Translations under genes and position numbers: made by a program | Notes under the pieces: generated by a model | The model's database searches: none | What the model was told of the DNA's origin: nothing | Seen by the model: only the letters and a program-made list of their open reading frames with translations | Shown: positions 14,893 to 25,800 of the stretch, piece by piece | How positions within the stretch are numbered: position 1 is the stretch's first letter | Layout: each line of letters starts with the position of its first letter | Assembly: GCF_051521505.1 (NCBI RefSeq) | Contig: NZ_CP150356.1 | Span: forward strand, 5,890,001-5,954,000 | Origin: Sorangium sp025924095 | GTDB taxonomy: Bacteria > Myxococcota_A > Polyangia > Polyangiales > Polyangiaceae | Direction: 5' to 3' | Length of the DNA stretch: 64,000 nucleotides

Positions 14893-17800
14893 TCAGCACG
14901 GCGCTCCAGGGCCGCGAGAGATCCCACGGGCGGCGCGCGGGAGCTCGACGAGGAACGTGGCGCCGGCGCCGGGCACGCTCTGCACACGGATTGACCCGCC
15001 GTGCGCGTCCGCGATCCTGCGGCTGATGTAGAGCCCGAGCCCCAGCCCGCCGTAGTGCCGGTCGGACACGGCGCGCTCGAAGCGCTCGAAGATCCGCGCC
15101 TGCCGCGCCGCGTCGATGCCGATCCCGTGATCCGTGATCGCCAGCCGCGCAATGCCACCCTCCTCTCCGAGGAAGATCTCGACGGGCTTGCCCGCTCCGA
15201 ATTTGATCGCATTGGCAAGGAGGTTCGTCACGATCTGGCCGACGCGGGAGCGATCCCAGAGGCCCACGATCCGGCCGCCGTCCCGTAGCGAGACCGAGCA
15301 CCCGGCCCGCTCCAGATCCAGCTTGAATCGCGCGATCACGTCGCGGACGACCGCCCCGAGGTCCACCTCCTCGACCGCGAGCGGGAGCCGATCGACGTGG
15401 ATCCGCGAGACGTCGAGGAGCTGGTTGTTCAGGCGGGTCAGGCGCGTCGCCTGCCGCAGGGCGCGATCGATCTGCCTGCCGATGGCCCGCGGATCCCAGG
15501 CTCGACCCGGCTGGAGGGCCCGATCCATGGCCTCGAGCGAGAGCGTCAGCGACGTCATCGGCGTGTTGAGCTCGTGCGTCGCCACGGTGAGGAACTCGTC
15601 CCGCGCGCGGATGGCCTCCTGGGCGGCGCGGTAGAGCCGCGCATTGTCGATCGCCATCGCGGCCCGGCGCGCCACTTCCTGCACGAGCTCGAGGTCGGCA
15701 TCCCCGTAGCGGCGCCCCGGCGCCGACGAGACGACGCCCAGCGCCCCGATCCTCTGTCCCCGGGCCACGAGCGGCACCGTGATGGCACTGTAGGTCCCGA
15801 GCTCGCGGATGAGCCTCGCGTGCCCATCGTCCTCGCATTGCTCCCGGAGGACAGCTTCGGAGATCTCGGGGAGCAGGAGCGGCTCACCGGTCCGCAGGAC
15901 CCTGGCCGCGGGGTGGGGCGAATCCCGGTGAGGAGGATACCGCCGCTCCAGCTCGTCGAACAACAACTCCTTCGCGGGGTCTCCATGTGCCCATGAAATT
16001 CGCCGGATCTCTCCGTCTTCCACCACCTCGATCGTGCACCAGTCGCAGAGCGATCGCACCGAGAGCCGCGCGAGCCGAGAGAGCGTCTCCGCGTAATCGA
16101 GCGACCCGGCGAGGATCTCCCCGGCCTCGGCCAGGAAGGCCGCGCGCCGCTCCGCCGCCTCGGCCGCGGTCCGCGCGGCCTGCTCCCTGGAGAGGAGCCG
16201 CGCGTTCTCCAGCGAGATCGCTGCCTGTGTGGCGAGGAGCGAGAGGGCGGTGAGCCGCTCCGACGTGAACGCGCCCTCGACGAGGTTGTTCTCGAGGTAG
16301 AGCAGGCCCACCACCTCGCCCTGCCTCAGGATGGGCACGCAGAGCAGCGACCTGGGCCCAACTCGCGCGAAGTAATCGTCGCCGGAGAACTTGCCCGCGT
16401 CAGCGGCGGCATCGCGCAGGATGACGCGCTCCCTGGTCCGCTGCACGTAGCGGACGAGCGACATGGGGACGCGTGGCGAAGAATCGTCCCGCAAAGGCGC
16501 GAGGAGGATCGTCGCCGCCCCATTCTCTTCGACGGTCGCCTCCGCTTCAATGGAGAGGCTCCGGCCCTGGCACAGGATGAGGCAAGCTCTCTGCGCGCCG
16601 CCCTGCTCGAGGACGACCGTGAGCAGGGTGCGCAAGAGCTTGTCGAGCACGATTTCGCTCGAGATGGTCTGCGATGCCTTGGTCACCGAGAGCAGGTCGA
16701 GTTGCTCGGACCGCGCCGCGAAGGTGGCCGCCTGGGCGAGCGGCCTCGTATCCCAGAGGTGCGGACTCTGCTGGTCGATCTGCTTGACCTTGCCGTCCGC
16801 CCCCCAGCGAGCGTAGCAGGCGTGGGCCTCGCGGAGGTACGTGGCGGCGATCAGGTCGAACCCTCGCGCCCGGTAAACCCTCGACGCGATCTCGTAGGCG
16901 AGCGCCTCGTTGTGGACGAAGCCGCTCTCGCGCGCGGAGCGGATCGCCTGCTCGTACAGCTGCGCCGCCTTGTCCCATTCGCCGCCGATGCGCGCGATCT
17001 CGGCGCCGACCAGCGCCGCGCGGTCGCCGAAGTTTTCGGGGCAGCTCGAGGCCCAGACCTCGATCTGCTCGTGGTGGGCGATGAGCGCCGTGAGGTGCTC
17101 GGGCCGCTCGTCGGCAGATGGAGGTGCCGCGTCGTGGCGCGCTGGCCGCGCGAGCGCGCCGTGGGCGAGCGCGCTGTAAAAATGGTACTCGGCGATCTCG
17201 GGGAACGACGGCAACGTCCAGAGGAGCCGGTGTGCCTTCGCCGCGGCCTCGAGGGCAGAGGCGTAATCACCTGCGTAAAAACGCGCTCGCAGCTTGCAGA
17301 TCCAATACAAGCACCTGGCGAACGAGAGGTGCGGATCGTCCTCGAGGCGCCGCTCGAACCGGCCCTCGTCGAAGTGGTCATCATCGAAGGAGCCGAGCGC
17401 CGACGTCAGGCCCCGGAGCGTCCTGATGAGCTTCAGCTGTCCGGTGAAGATGTCGACCATGAGGCCGAACGTCGCCTTCCGCGCGAACTCGAGCGCGCCC
17501 TCGGCCTCTCGCTGCACCTCGCCGAGCGGATATCCACCGGAGAGAAGGAGCAAGATCAAGCCGCCGAAGGTATAGAACGCATAGGTGAGATCGCCCGCCT
17601 CCTTCGCCGCGTGGAAGGCGCGTCGTAATGGATCGACGCTGGTGCGCATGTGCCTCGTCCAGGGGTTGACGGCGTACCAGAAGGCCACATAGACGCGGGC
17701 CTTGAAGCGGTCCAGCCCGTGCTTCTCCATGAGGTCGAGGCCGAGCTTGCCGAAGCGGAACCCCGCCCGGTAGTCGCCGAAGCGTGGCCCGAGGAGCGAG

Positions 17801-20607
17801 CCGAGCCGGACGTAAGCGAGGCACGATGCGTCGCTGTTGCCATGCTCGAGACTGAGGTTCACCATGCGAGCGACAAGGAGGCCGAGCAGGTTCTCGTCGG
17901 TGACCATGGCCGGCCCCTCGCACGACGCGAGGACGTCGACGGTCGCGCGGCAGTCCGGGTCGGTCATCAGGGGCAAGTCGAGGAGCTCCTCGATCGGGCG
18001 GCTCCCGAGCTGCCCCCACAGCCGCTCGTATTCCTGCTGTACCTCCGCGTCCGTCGGGTGCGGCGACCACTCGACGTCGACGCGCCGGAGGTATTCGAGG
18101 CATGCCTCCACGCTGCGGTCGCTTCGATCCAGGGTCATGTAAAGGGCTACGCGCACGGACGTGACGGCGCCGAGGTCGACGAGGCTCCGGGCGCGGCGCG
18201 AGAGCATGGAGAGCCGCTCCTCCGCCGCCCCGAGCTCGCCGGTCAGAAACTCACACTCGGCCCGGTGGCGCTCGAGCGGGAAGATGAGCTCGTACCGAAG
18301 GGACCAGCTGTCCTCTTCCAGGAACGCCGCGCCGGCGGCGAGGTACTTCAGCGCCGAAGCGAAGGCCGTCGACGCCTTGGCGCGCTTGCCGGCGATGAGA
18401 TTGAGCTCAGCCGCACGCTCTCGCTCCTCGCGCGACGTGATCAGCCCGGCCCCCCGGTCGAGCTGATTCACGATCTCGAAGATCTTCTCCTCGAGCGCCT
18501 CCGGCGCCGTGCGCGACGCGAGCAGCCGGCCGATCTCGAGGTGCACCGCCGCCCGCTCGCCTTCAGGGATGAGCGAATAGGCCGCCTCCTGGACGCGGTC
18601 GTGGAGGAACTTGTAGGTGTTTTCCACGCGGAAGACGAGCCCCTCATGGGCTGCGTCCCAGAGATCCGCGTGCACCTCTCCCTCCGACCCGCCGTGAACC
18701 ATCGTCAGGAGGGCGACCTCCGCGGTGTTTCCCAGACAGGCGAGCTGCTTCAGCGCTCCCTGGGCGCGCCGAGGGAGCCGCACGAGCTTGCCGACCATCA
18801 GGTCGACCACATTGTCGGTGAAGCCCTTCTCGCGGATCTTCGCCACGTCCCACCGGAAGGCCTCGGCACGCTCGTCGAACTCGATCAGCCGCTCTTCGTA
18901 CAGCGCGGAGAGGAACTGGATCGCGAAGAACGGGTTGCCGGCCGTCTTCTCGTGGACGAGGCTCGCGAGCGGCGCGGCGTCCTCACGGCGGCAGCGCAGC
19001 GCGTCGCTGACGAGCGCGGCGAGCTGCTCCTGGGACAGCGACCCGAGCACGATGTCCGAGACGCGCGCGCCCTCCTTCCGCACCTGGTCGAGCACCCGCA
19101 TGAGCGGGTGCGAGCGGCTCACCTCGTTGTCGCGGTACGCGCCGATGACGAGGAAATGCCGTATTTCTGGGTGCGTCACCAGATCACGAAGCAGCCCGAG
19201 GCTCGCCGAGTCGGCCCACTGGAGATCGTCGAGGAAGAGCGCGAGGGGGTGCTCCTTCCGGGCGAACACCCCGATGAAGTGCCGGAACACAACGCGAAAC
19301 CGGCTCTGCGCCTCGGACGCCGGAAGCTCGGGCACCGGCGATTGCGGGCCGATGACGAGCTCGACCTGAGGGATAACCTCCACGATGAGCTGTCCATTCA
19401 ACCCGAGGGCGCCGAGCAGCCGCTGCTTCCAGGCTGCAATCCGATCCTCACTCTCGGCGAGGATCTCGAGCACGAGCTCCCGGAAGGCCTGGACGAGCGT
19501 GGAGTAAGGGATGTCGCGCTTGTATTGATCGAACTTCCCCGAAAGAAAAAAGGCTCGTTCCCGGACGATCGGCCTGTAGAGCTCGTGGACCAGCGCCGAC
19601 TTGCCGATGCCCGAATAGCCGGAGACCAGGACGAGCTCGGGGGCTCCCGTGCCGACCACGCGCTCGAACGCGCGCAGCAGCACGGCCACGTCGTCCTCGC
19701 GGCCGTAGAGCTGCTGGGGGATTTGCAAGCGGCCAGAGACATCGCGCTCGGCCAGGGGGAACGGCTCGATCCTGCCGGTGGCTCGCCACGCCGAAAGGCA
19801 CCGCTCGAGATCGTGCTTTAGGCCGCGCGCGGTCTGGTAACGATCCTCCGCCATCTTGGCCAGGAGCTTCAGGACGAGCGCCGAGATGACTTCGGGCAGC
19901 TCCGGGACGAGCGCGGAGGGCGGCGGCGGGACGCGAGCGACGTGGCAGTGCACCCACTCGAGCGGGTCCCGCGCCTCGAAGGGTAGCCGCCCCGTGAGCA
20001 TCTCATAGAACGTGACGCCGAGCGCATAGAGGTCGGTGCGGCTGTCGATCGCCCGGTTCATCCGCCCCGTCTGCTCCGGAGACAGGTACGGCAAGGAGCC
20101 CTCGATGAGCCGGGGCGGCCCCGCCGGCGGCTGCTCGCGGGACAGGCGGGACGCGAGGCCGAAGTCGGCGAGCTTGACCTGGCCGGTGGCTGCATTGACG
20201 AGGATGTTCTGGGGCTTGAGATCCTTGTGGAGGATGTCCCGCTGGTGGAGCGCCGCCACGCCCTCCACGATACGAACCGCGAGGTCGAGGAACCGCTCGG
20301 TTTTCATGGGCGCGTCCATGAAGTGGTCGAGCGACTCGCCGCCGAAATCCTCCAGGACGAGCGCCGGCAGCCCCTCGTACGTCTCGAGGGCGAGCGGCGC
20401 CAGGATGGCCTCGTGGCTCAGCATCTTGCCAATCGCGTACTCGTGCTTCAGGCGCTCGATGTCCTGCGGGCGGCTGCGCCTCGGGTCGAGGACCTTCAAG
20501 ATCACCGGGCGGCCATCGGCGCTCCGCACCGCGCGAAGTAGGCTGGTCCTTTGGCCCTTGTGGAGGGTCTCGGAGATCGCGTAGGGGGAGGCCGGGCTCA
20601 CCTCCAT
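14893..20607 (-). CDS. Trifunctional Ser/Thr kinase–AAA ATPase–GAF–sensor histidine kinase
   Basis: 1,904 aa. Domains in order: Ser/Thr kinase (~8-275; VILKVLD, HKDLKPQN at 127-134, DFG at 148-150); AAA/NB-ARC-type ATPase (~300-650; P-loop GYSGIGKS at 330-337, Walker B LALFLDDLQW); a long helical TPR-like region (~700-1,340); two GAF-like domains (~1,380-1,520 and ~1,540-1,690); a HisKA box with ATHELNTPMTSL near 1,680; and a HATPase domain ending in DHGIGID and GLGLGLYIS. This architecture is known in cyanobacteria and myxobacteria as multi-sensor multi-kinases. Start ATG at 20607 has GGAGAGGG upstream. All visible kinase catalytic residues are present. It is a close paralogue of the gene at 22848-28550. 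Confidence 0.93.
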   Translation of the reverse strand: MEVSPASPYAISETLHKGQRTSLLRAVRSADGRPVILKVLDPRRSRPQDIERLKHEYAIGKMLSHEAILAPLALETYEGLPALVLEDFGGESLDHFMDAPMKTERFLDLAVRIVEGVAALHQRDILHKDLKPQNILVNAATGQVKLADFGLASRLSREQPPAGPPRLIEGSLPYLSPEQTGRMNRAIDSRTDLYALGVTFYEMLTGRLPFEARDPLEWVHCHVARVPPPPSALVPELPEVISALVLKLLAKMAEDRYQTARGLKHDLERCLSAWRATGRIEPFPLAERDVSGRLQIPQQLYGREDDVAVLLRAFERVVGTGAPELVLVSGYSGIGKSALVHELYRPIVRERAFFLSGKFDQYKRDIPYSTLVQAFRELVLEILAESEDRIAAWKQRLLGALGLNGQLIVEVIPQVELVIGPQSPVPELPASEAQSRFRVVFRHFIGVFARKEHPLALFLDDLQWADSASLGLLRDLVTHPEIRHFLVIGAYRDNEVSRSHPLMRVLDQVRKEGARVSDIVLGSLSQEQLAALVSDALRCRREDAAPLASLVHEKTAGNPFFAIQFLSALYEERLIEFDERAEAFRWDVAKIREKGFTDNVVDLMVGKLVRLPRRAQGALKQLACLGNTAEVALLTMVHGGSEGEVHADLWDAAHEGLVFRVENTYKFLHDRVQEAAYSLIPEGERAAVHLEIGRLLASRTAPEALEEKIFEIVNQLDRGAGLITSREERERAAELNLIAGKRAKASTAFASALKYLAAGAAFLEEDSWSLRYELIFPLERHRAECEFLTGELGAAEERLSMLSRRARSLVDLGAVTSVRVALYMTLDRSDRSVEACLEYLRRVDVEWSPHPTDAEVQQEYERLWGQLGSRPIEELLDLPLMTDPDCRATVDVLASCEGPAMVTDENLLGLLVARMVNLSLEHGNSDASCLAYVRLGSLLGPRFGDYRAGFRFGKLGLDLMEKHGLDRFKARVYVAFWYAVNPWTRHMRTSVDPLRRAFHAAKEAGDLTYAFYTFGGLILLLLSGGYPLGEVQREAEGALEFARKATFGLMVDIFTGQLKLIRTLRGLTSALGSFDDDHFDEGRFERRLEDDPHLSFARCLYWICKLRARFYAGDYASALEAAAKAHRLLWTLPSFPEIAEYHFYSALAHGALARPARHDAAPPSADERPEHLTALIAHHEQIEVWASSCPENFGDRAALVGAEIARIGGEWDKAAQLYEQAIRSARESGFVHNEALAYEIASRVYRARGFDLIAATYLREAHACYARWGADGKVKQIDQQSPHLWDTRPLAQAATFAARSEQLDLLSVTKASQTISSEIVLDKLLRTLLTVVLEQGGAQRACLILCQGRSLSIEAEATVEENGAATILLAPLRDDSSPRVPMSLVRYVQRTRERVILRDAAADAGKFSGDDYFARVGPRSLLCVPILRQGEVVGLLYLENNLVEGAFTSERLTALSLLATQAAISLENARLLSREQAARTAAEAAERRAAFLAEAGEILAGSLDYAETLSRLARLSVRSLCDWCTIEVVEDGEIRRISWAHGDPAKELLFDELERRYPPHRDSPHPAARVLRTGEPLLLPEISEAVLREQCEDDGHARLIRELGTYSAITVPLVARGQRIGALGVVSSAPGRRYGDADLELVQEVARRAAMAIDNARLYRAAQEAIRARDEFLTVATHELNTPMTSLTLSLEAMDRALQPGRAWDPRAIGRQIDRALRQATRLTRLNNQLLDVSRIHVDRLPLAVEEVDLGAVVRDVIARFKLDLERAGCSVSLRDGGRIVGLWDRSRVGQIVTNLLANAIKFGAGKPVEIFLGEEGGIARLAITDHGIGIDAARQARIFERFERAVSDRHYGGLGLGLYISRRIADAHGGSIRVQSVPGAGATFLVELPRAARGISRGPGAPC

Positions 20608-21124
20608 GGGGACCCTCTCCCTGGCGAGGACACGCCATGGAGCGCTGGCGCCCGGCGGCTCCGTGGGACAGGAGAGCTGCCGACGCCGGAACGGTCGAGT
20701 CCGCGCGCCTCGCCGAGGCGACGCAGCCGCACGGCCGGCGTGAGCGCATGGCGCCGGCCGGGCGCCGGATTCCCTGTCACGGACTCCCGCGGTCGTGCCA
20801 TCCGAGGCCCCCTCTATCGATAGGTACCACGGCTGAGGCCCGGCAGTTCCGCGCTGCACCTCGCAGGCGCCGACGAGCAGCGATGCCCACGCTCACGTGC
20901 ACGCCCGTCCACTCCCGCCCCGGCGCTGTGACGCGGCCGCGGAGGTCGAGGCACCGCCAACGTGAGCGTGCGCCTGCTCGATCTGTCGAGCGCATGGCTC
21001 GACGGAGCCAGCCGGGCGCCGGCACGTCCGTCAGCGCCATCACGCAGCGGGGATTATCCTCGCTCGAACCGTGAATTTCCCGCTCGAGCGGGGCCCGCCG
21101 CGGCGGCTAGCCTCGGAGGCCGCC
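20608..21124. promoter_or_regulatory. Upstream region of multi-kinase 1
   Basis: 517 bp with no supported gene, between the divergent multi-kinase and GNAT starts. Two blocks, AGCGCTGGCGCCCGGCGGCT (20641-20660) and GAGTCCGCGCGCCTCGC (20697-20713), also occur upstream of the paralogous kinase (28569-28588 and 28628-28644), so the duplication or conservation extends into the promoter. A 10-bp palindrome CTATCGATAG lies at 20814-20823. Confidence 0.5.
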
Positions 21125-21727
21125 ATGGACCTCGACCCGTACCGCGCCCCGCTCCGGGGCGGCCGTCACTGCATCCTCCGGCAGATCTCGCGGGAGGACG
21201 CCGCTGCCCAGCTCGACCTCGAGCGGGCGATCGTGCGCGCGCGCCACGGCATCGTGAAGCACGAGGACGAGCTGCCCGTCGACGCGGCCGCCTACGCCGA
21301 GCAGCGGGAGCGCGCCGGGCTCACGGCGAAGGACGGCTCGGCGCTGTGCCTGGCCGCCGAGCTGGAGGGGGGCGGCCTCGTCGGGGAGGTGACGCTCCTC
21401 CGGTTCAAGCCCCGGATGGTGCGCCACGTGGGGGTCCTCGGGATCGGCGTGCACCCGGAGGCGCAGGGGCTCGGGGTGGGCCGGGCGCTGATCGAGCGGC
21501 TGCTCGGGTGGGCGCGCGCGCACCGCGACGCGGACGGGGGGCGCGTGCGGCGGGTGGAGCTCTACGTGCGGGCCGACAACGCCCGGGCGATCGCGCTCTA
21601 CCGGTCGTTCGGGTTCGCGCACGAGGGGACGCGCCGCGATTTCGTCCGTGGCGACGGCGGGGCGTTCGTGGACGACCTGATCATGGGCCTGCGACTGTCC
21701 GACGATGCGCCCGCCGCAGGCCGGTGA
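21125..21727 (+). CDS. GNAT-family N-acetyltransferase
   Basis: 200 aa. The acetyl-CoA-binding motif A is evident: LGIGVHPEAQGLGVGRALIERL (the Q/R-x-x-G-x-G/A loop is QGLGVG). It is followed by ELYVRADNARAIALYRSFGF, the conserved C-terminal strand and helix of the fold. ATG at 21125 begins the conserved region; an upstream ATG at 21071 adds 18 residues without support. Substrate unknown. It is followed by the cation diffusion facilitator gene 60 bp downstream, and the pair sits between two paralogous multi-kinases. Confidence 0.88.
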   Translation: MDLDPYRAPLRGGRHCILRQISREDAAAQLDLERAIVRARHGIVKHEDELPVDAAAYAEQRERAGLTAKDGSALCLAAELEGGGLVGEVTLLRFKPRMVRHVGVLGIGVHPEAQGLGVGRALIERLLGWARAHRDADGGRVRRVELYVRADNARAIALYRSFGFAHEGTRRDFVRGDGGAFVDDLIMGLRLSDDAPAAGR

Positions 21728-21787
21728 GGCGCGTCCTGCCCGCGGCGGGCATGACGGGCGCGGGCGCCGCGGGGTAGCCTCTCCGCG

Positions 21788-22813
21788 ATGAGCGGACCGC
21801 CCAACGCCGCCCGCGCCGCCCCCCCCGGCGCCCTCCCCGACCCCACCGCCCTCCCCGGCCCTGGCGTTGCGCCCGCGGGCGCGCCTGCGCCCGCGGGCGC
21901 GCCCGCCCCCGCCGCCCGCCCCGACCCCGCCGCCCGCGCCCGCGCCGCGCTGCGCGCCGGGCGCATCGCGGCGCTGACCGCGGGCGGCCTCGCCCTCGGC
22001 AAGCTCATCGCCGGCCAGCTCGGCCATTCGATGGCCGTCACCGCGAGCGCCGTCGACTCGCTCACCGACCTCTTCGCCTCCTCGGCGAACGCCCTCGCCA
22101 TCCAGCTCGCCCACGCCGCGCCCGATCGCTCCCACCCGTTCGGTCACGCGAAGATCGAGACGCTCGCGACCGCCGGTCAGGGCCTGCTCATCGGCGGCTC
22201 GGGGGTCTACCTGCTCATCGAGGGGATCCGGCGGCTGCTCTCGCCCGAGCCGCTCCGCCTCGCCGCCGTCACGCTCGGCACCATGGCCGCCGCCGCGCTG
22301 ATCACCGCGGCGCTCGTGGCCTACCTCGGCCGCGTCGCCGCGCGCACCGGGTCGAGCGCCATCCAGGCCGACGCCGTCCACTACCGCACCGACATCGCCG
22401 CGAACGTCGCGGTCCTCCTCGGCGTCGCCCTCACCTACGCCACGGGCTTCTCCCGCATCGACGGCCTCCTGTCGATCGCGGTCGCCGTCTACATCCTCAC
22501 GTCGGCGGGGACCCTCCTCCGGCTCGGCGTGCGCGACCTCATCGACACGAGCGCCCCCGAGGAGCGCGTCGGCGCCATCGAGGCCGCGCTCGACGCCATG
22601 CGCGCGCGCGGCGAGCTCCTCGGCCACCACGGGCTGCGCACGCGGATCGCCGGGAGCACGCTGTTCGTCAACGTGCACATCGAGCTCCCCGGCGACCTCC
22701 CCCTCGCCCGCGCGCACGCGAGGAGCGACCGCGCGCGCGACGCGATCCTGGCCGTCGAGCCCGACGCCGAGGTGCTCGTGCACATCGACGTCGAGCGCGA
22801 CGAGCCGGCGTGA
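21788..22813 (+). CDS. Cation diffusion facilitator (CDF) family transporter
   Basis: 341 aa. After a Pro/Ala-rich N-terminus (~1-50) come about six membrane segments. TM2 carries SAVDSLTDLFAS, the family acidic metal-binding position; the family loop HPFGHAKIETLA follows; TM5 carries HYRTD (QADAVHYRTDIAAN), the second half of the intramembrane metal site. The C-terminal cytoplasmic domain (~255-341) is the usual CDF dimer domain. CDF proteins export Zn, Co, Fe or Mn in exchange for protons; the ion cannot be predicted. Its 3' end is convergent with multi-kinase 2, with 34 bp between the stops. Confidence 0.92.
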   Translation: MSGPPNAARAAPPGALPDPTALPGPGVAPAGAPAPAGAPAPAARPDPAARARAALRAGRIAALTAGGLALGKLIAGQLGHSMAVTASAVDSLTDLFASSANALAIQLAHAAPDRSHPFGHAKIETLATAGQGLLIGGSGVYLLIEGIRRLLSPEPLRLAAVTLGTMAAAALITAALVAYLGRVAARTGSSAIQADAVHYRTDIAANVAVLLGVALTYATGFSRIDGLLSIAVAVYILTSAGTLLRLGVRDLIDTSAPEERVGAIEAALDAMRARGELLGHHGLRTRIAGSTLFVNVHIELPGDLPLARAHARSDRARDAILAVEPDAEVLVHIDVERDEPA

Positions 22814-22847
22814 CGGGCGGCCGTCCCCGCCGATCGCGCGGCGCCGC

Positions 22848-25800
22848 TCAGCCCGGCGGAGAGCTCGGCTCGGAGAGGCGCGGCGGCCCGGCGCACGGGA
22901 GCTCGACGAGGAACGTGGCGCCGGCGCCGAGCGCGCTCTCGACGTGGATCGAGCCGCCGTGCGCCTCCACGATCCTGCGGCTGATGTAGAGCCCGAGCCC
23001 CAGCCCGCCGTAGTTCCGCTCGGACACGGCGCGCCCGAAGCGCTCGAAGATCTGCTCCTGTCGCGCCGGATCGATGCCTATCCCGAGGTCCTTGACCGAG
23101 AGCCGCGCCGTCCCGGCCTCGTCCGTGACGAAGATCTCGACGGGCTTGCCCGCGCCGAACTTGATCGCATTGGCGAGGAGGTTGGTGACGATCTGGTCGA
23201 TGCGGGAGCGATCCCAGAGGCCCACGATCCGGCCGCCGTCCTGCAGCGAGACCGAGCACCCCGCGCGCGCCAGATCCAGCTCGAACCGCTCGGCCACGTC
23301 GCGGACGATCACCCCGAGGTCGACCTCCGCGATCTCGAGCGAGAGCCGATCCGCCTGGGTCCGCGACACGTCGAGGAGCTCGCTGTTCAGGCGGGTCAGG
23401 CGCGCTGCCTGCCGGAGGGAGCGATCGACCTGCCTGCCGATGGCCTTCGGGTCCCAGGGTTGATCCGACTGGAGGGTCCGCTGAGCGGCCTCGAGCGAGA
23501 GCGTGAGCGACGTCATCGGCGTGTTGAGCTCGTGCGTCGCCACGGTGAGGAACTCATCCCGCACGCGGACGGCCTCCTGCGCAGCGCGGTAGAGCCGCGC
23601 GTTGTCGATCGCGATCGCGGCCCGGCGCGCCACTTCCTGGGCGAGCTCGAGGTCGGCCTCCCCGTAGCGGCGCTCCGGCGCCGACGAGACGACGCTCAGC
23701 ACCCCGAGCGGCTGTCCCCGCATCACGATCGGCACGGTGATGAGGCTGCGCGTCCCGAGCGCGCGGATGAGCCTCGCGTGGCCCTCGTCCTCGCAGCAGC
23801 TGCGGAGGCGCTCCTCGGAGAGCTCGGAGATCAGGAGCGGGGCACCTCCCCGCAGGACCCTGGCCGCCGGGTGGGACGATTCCCGGCCAGGGGGATACCG
23901 CCGTCGTAGCTCCTCGAGCAACGACTCCTTCGCGGCGTCTCTGTGCGCCCAGGAGGTCCGCCGGGTCTCTCCACCTTCCACCACGTCGATGACGCACCAG
24001 TCGCAGAGCGATCGCACCGACAGCCGCGCGATGCGCGACAGCGTCTCCGCGTAATCGAGCGACCCGGAGAGGATCTCCCCGGCCTCGGCCAGGAAGGCCG
24101 CGCGCCGCTCCGCCGCCTCGGCCGCGGTCCGCTCGGCCTGCTCCTTGGCGAGCAGCCGCGCGTTCTCCAGGGAGATCGCCGCCTGTGTGGCGAGGAGCGA
24201 GAGGCTGGTGAGCCGATCCGGCGTGAACGCGCCGGCGAGGAGGTTGTTCTCGAGGTAGAGCAGGCCCGCCACCTCGGCCTGCCTCAGGATGGGCATGCAG
24301 AGGACCGATCTCGGCGTGCCCCGCGCGAAGCAGGCGTCGCCGGAGAACTTGCCCGCATCCGCGGCGTCATTGCCCAGGATGACGCGCTCCTTCGTCCGGT
24401 GGACGTAGCGGACGAGCGACACGGGGACGCGCCGGGAGACATCCTCCGTCGAGCGCGGGAGGACGATCGTCGCCGCCCCGCTCTCCCCGACGGTGGCCTC
24501 GGCCTCGATGGAGAGGCCTTGGTCCTGAACCAGGACGAGGCACGCTCTCTGCGCGCCGCCCTGCTCGAGGACGGCAGTGAGCAGCGTGCACAGGAGCTTG
24601 TCGAGGACGATCTCGCTGGAGATGGCCTGCGACGCCTTGATCACCGAGAGCAGGTCGATCTCCTCGGGCCGCGCCGCGAAGGTGGCGGCCTTGGCGGGCG
24701 TCCTCGAGTCGCAAAGGGAGGGGTTCCGCTGATCGAGCAGCCTGACCTTGCCGTCCGCCCCCCAGCGCGCGTAGCAGGCGCGGGCCTCGCGGAGGTACGT
24801 GGCGGCAAACAGGTCGAACCCGCGCGCCCGGTAGAACCTCGACGCGATCTCGTAGGCGAGCGCCTCGCCGTGGACGAAGCCGCTCTCGCGCGCCGAGCGG
24901 ATGGCCTCCTCGTAGAGGCGCTCGGCGTCGAGATCCCGGCCCTCCAGGCGCGCGATCTCGGCGCCGACGAGCGCGGCGCGGCTGCCGAAGTTCTCGGGGC
25001 AGCTCGAAGCCCAGACCTCGAGCTGCTCGTGGTGGGCGGCGAGCGCCGCGAGGTGCTCGGGCCGCTCGCCTTTCGACGCGGGCGCCGCCCCGCAGCGCGC
25101 CGCCCGCGTGAGCGCGCCATAGAAATGGTAGTCGGTAACGTGGAGGAACGACCGCATCGTCCAGAGGAGCCGCTCCGCCTTCGTCGCCACGGCGAGGGCA
25201 GAGTCGTAGTCGCCGGCGTGGAAGTGTGCCTGGAGCCTGAAGATCCAGTACCAGCAGGCGGCCAGCGAGAGGCGTGGATCGCTCTCCAGATGCTGCTCGA
25301 ACCTGGCCTCGTCAAAGCTCGCGTCGTTGAAGGAGGAGAAGCTGGGCGTCAGACCGCGGAGGCACCGGACGAGCTGCAGCTGCGCGATGATGCAATCAAA
25401 GATGAGACCGAACCTCGCCTCCCGTACGAACGCGAGCGCGCTCTCGGCTTCGTGCTGCACGTCGCCGAGCGGCTCTCCCTTGGAGAGCAGGATCAATATC
25501 GAGGCATTGCGGGCATAGGCTGCGAAGGTGAGGTCACCGGTCTCGCTCGCCATGTCGAAGGCGCGCTGCATCAGCTCGAGGCTCGTGCGCATGTGCCTCG
25601 CCCAGATATTGACCAGGCACCCGAAGTCCAGGTAGACGCGGGCCTTGAAGCGGTCGAGCCCATGCTGGTCCACCAGATCGAGGCCGAGCTTGCCGAAGCG
25701 GTACGCGGCGCGGTAGTCGCCGAAGCGCGCGCCGAGGACCACGCCAACATGGACATAGCCGAAGCACGATCCGTCGCTGTTGCCATGCTCGAGGCTCAAG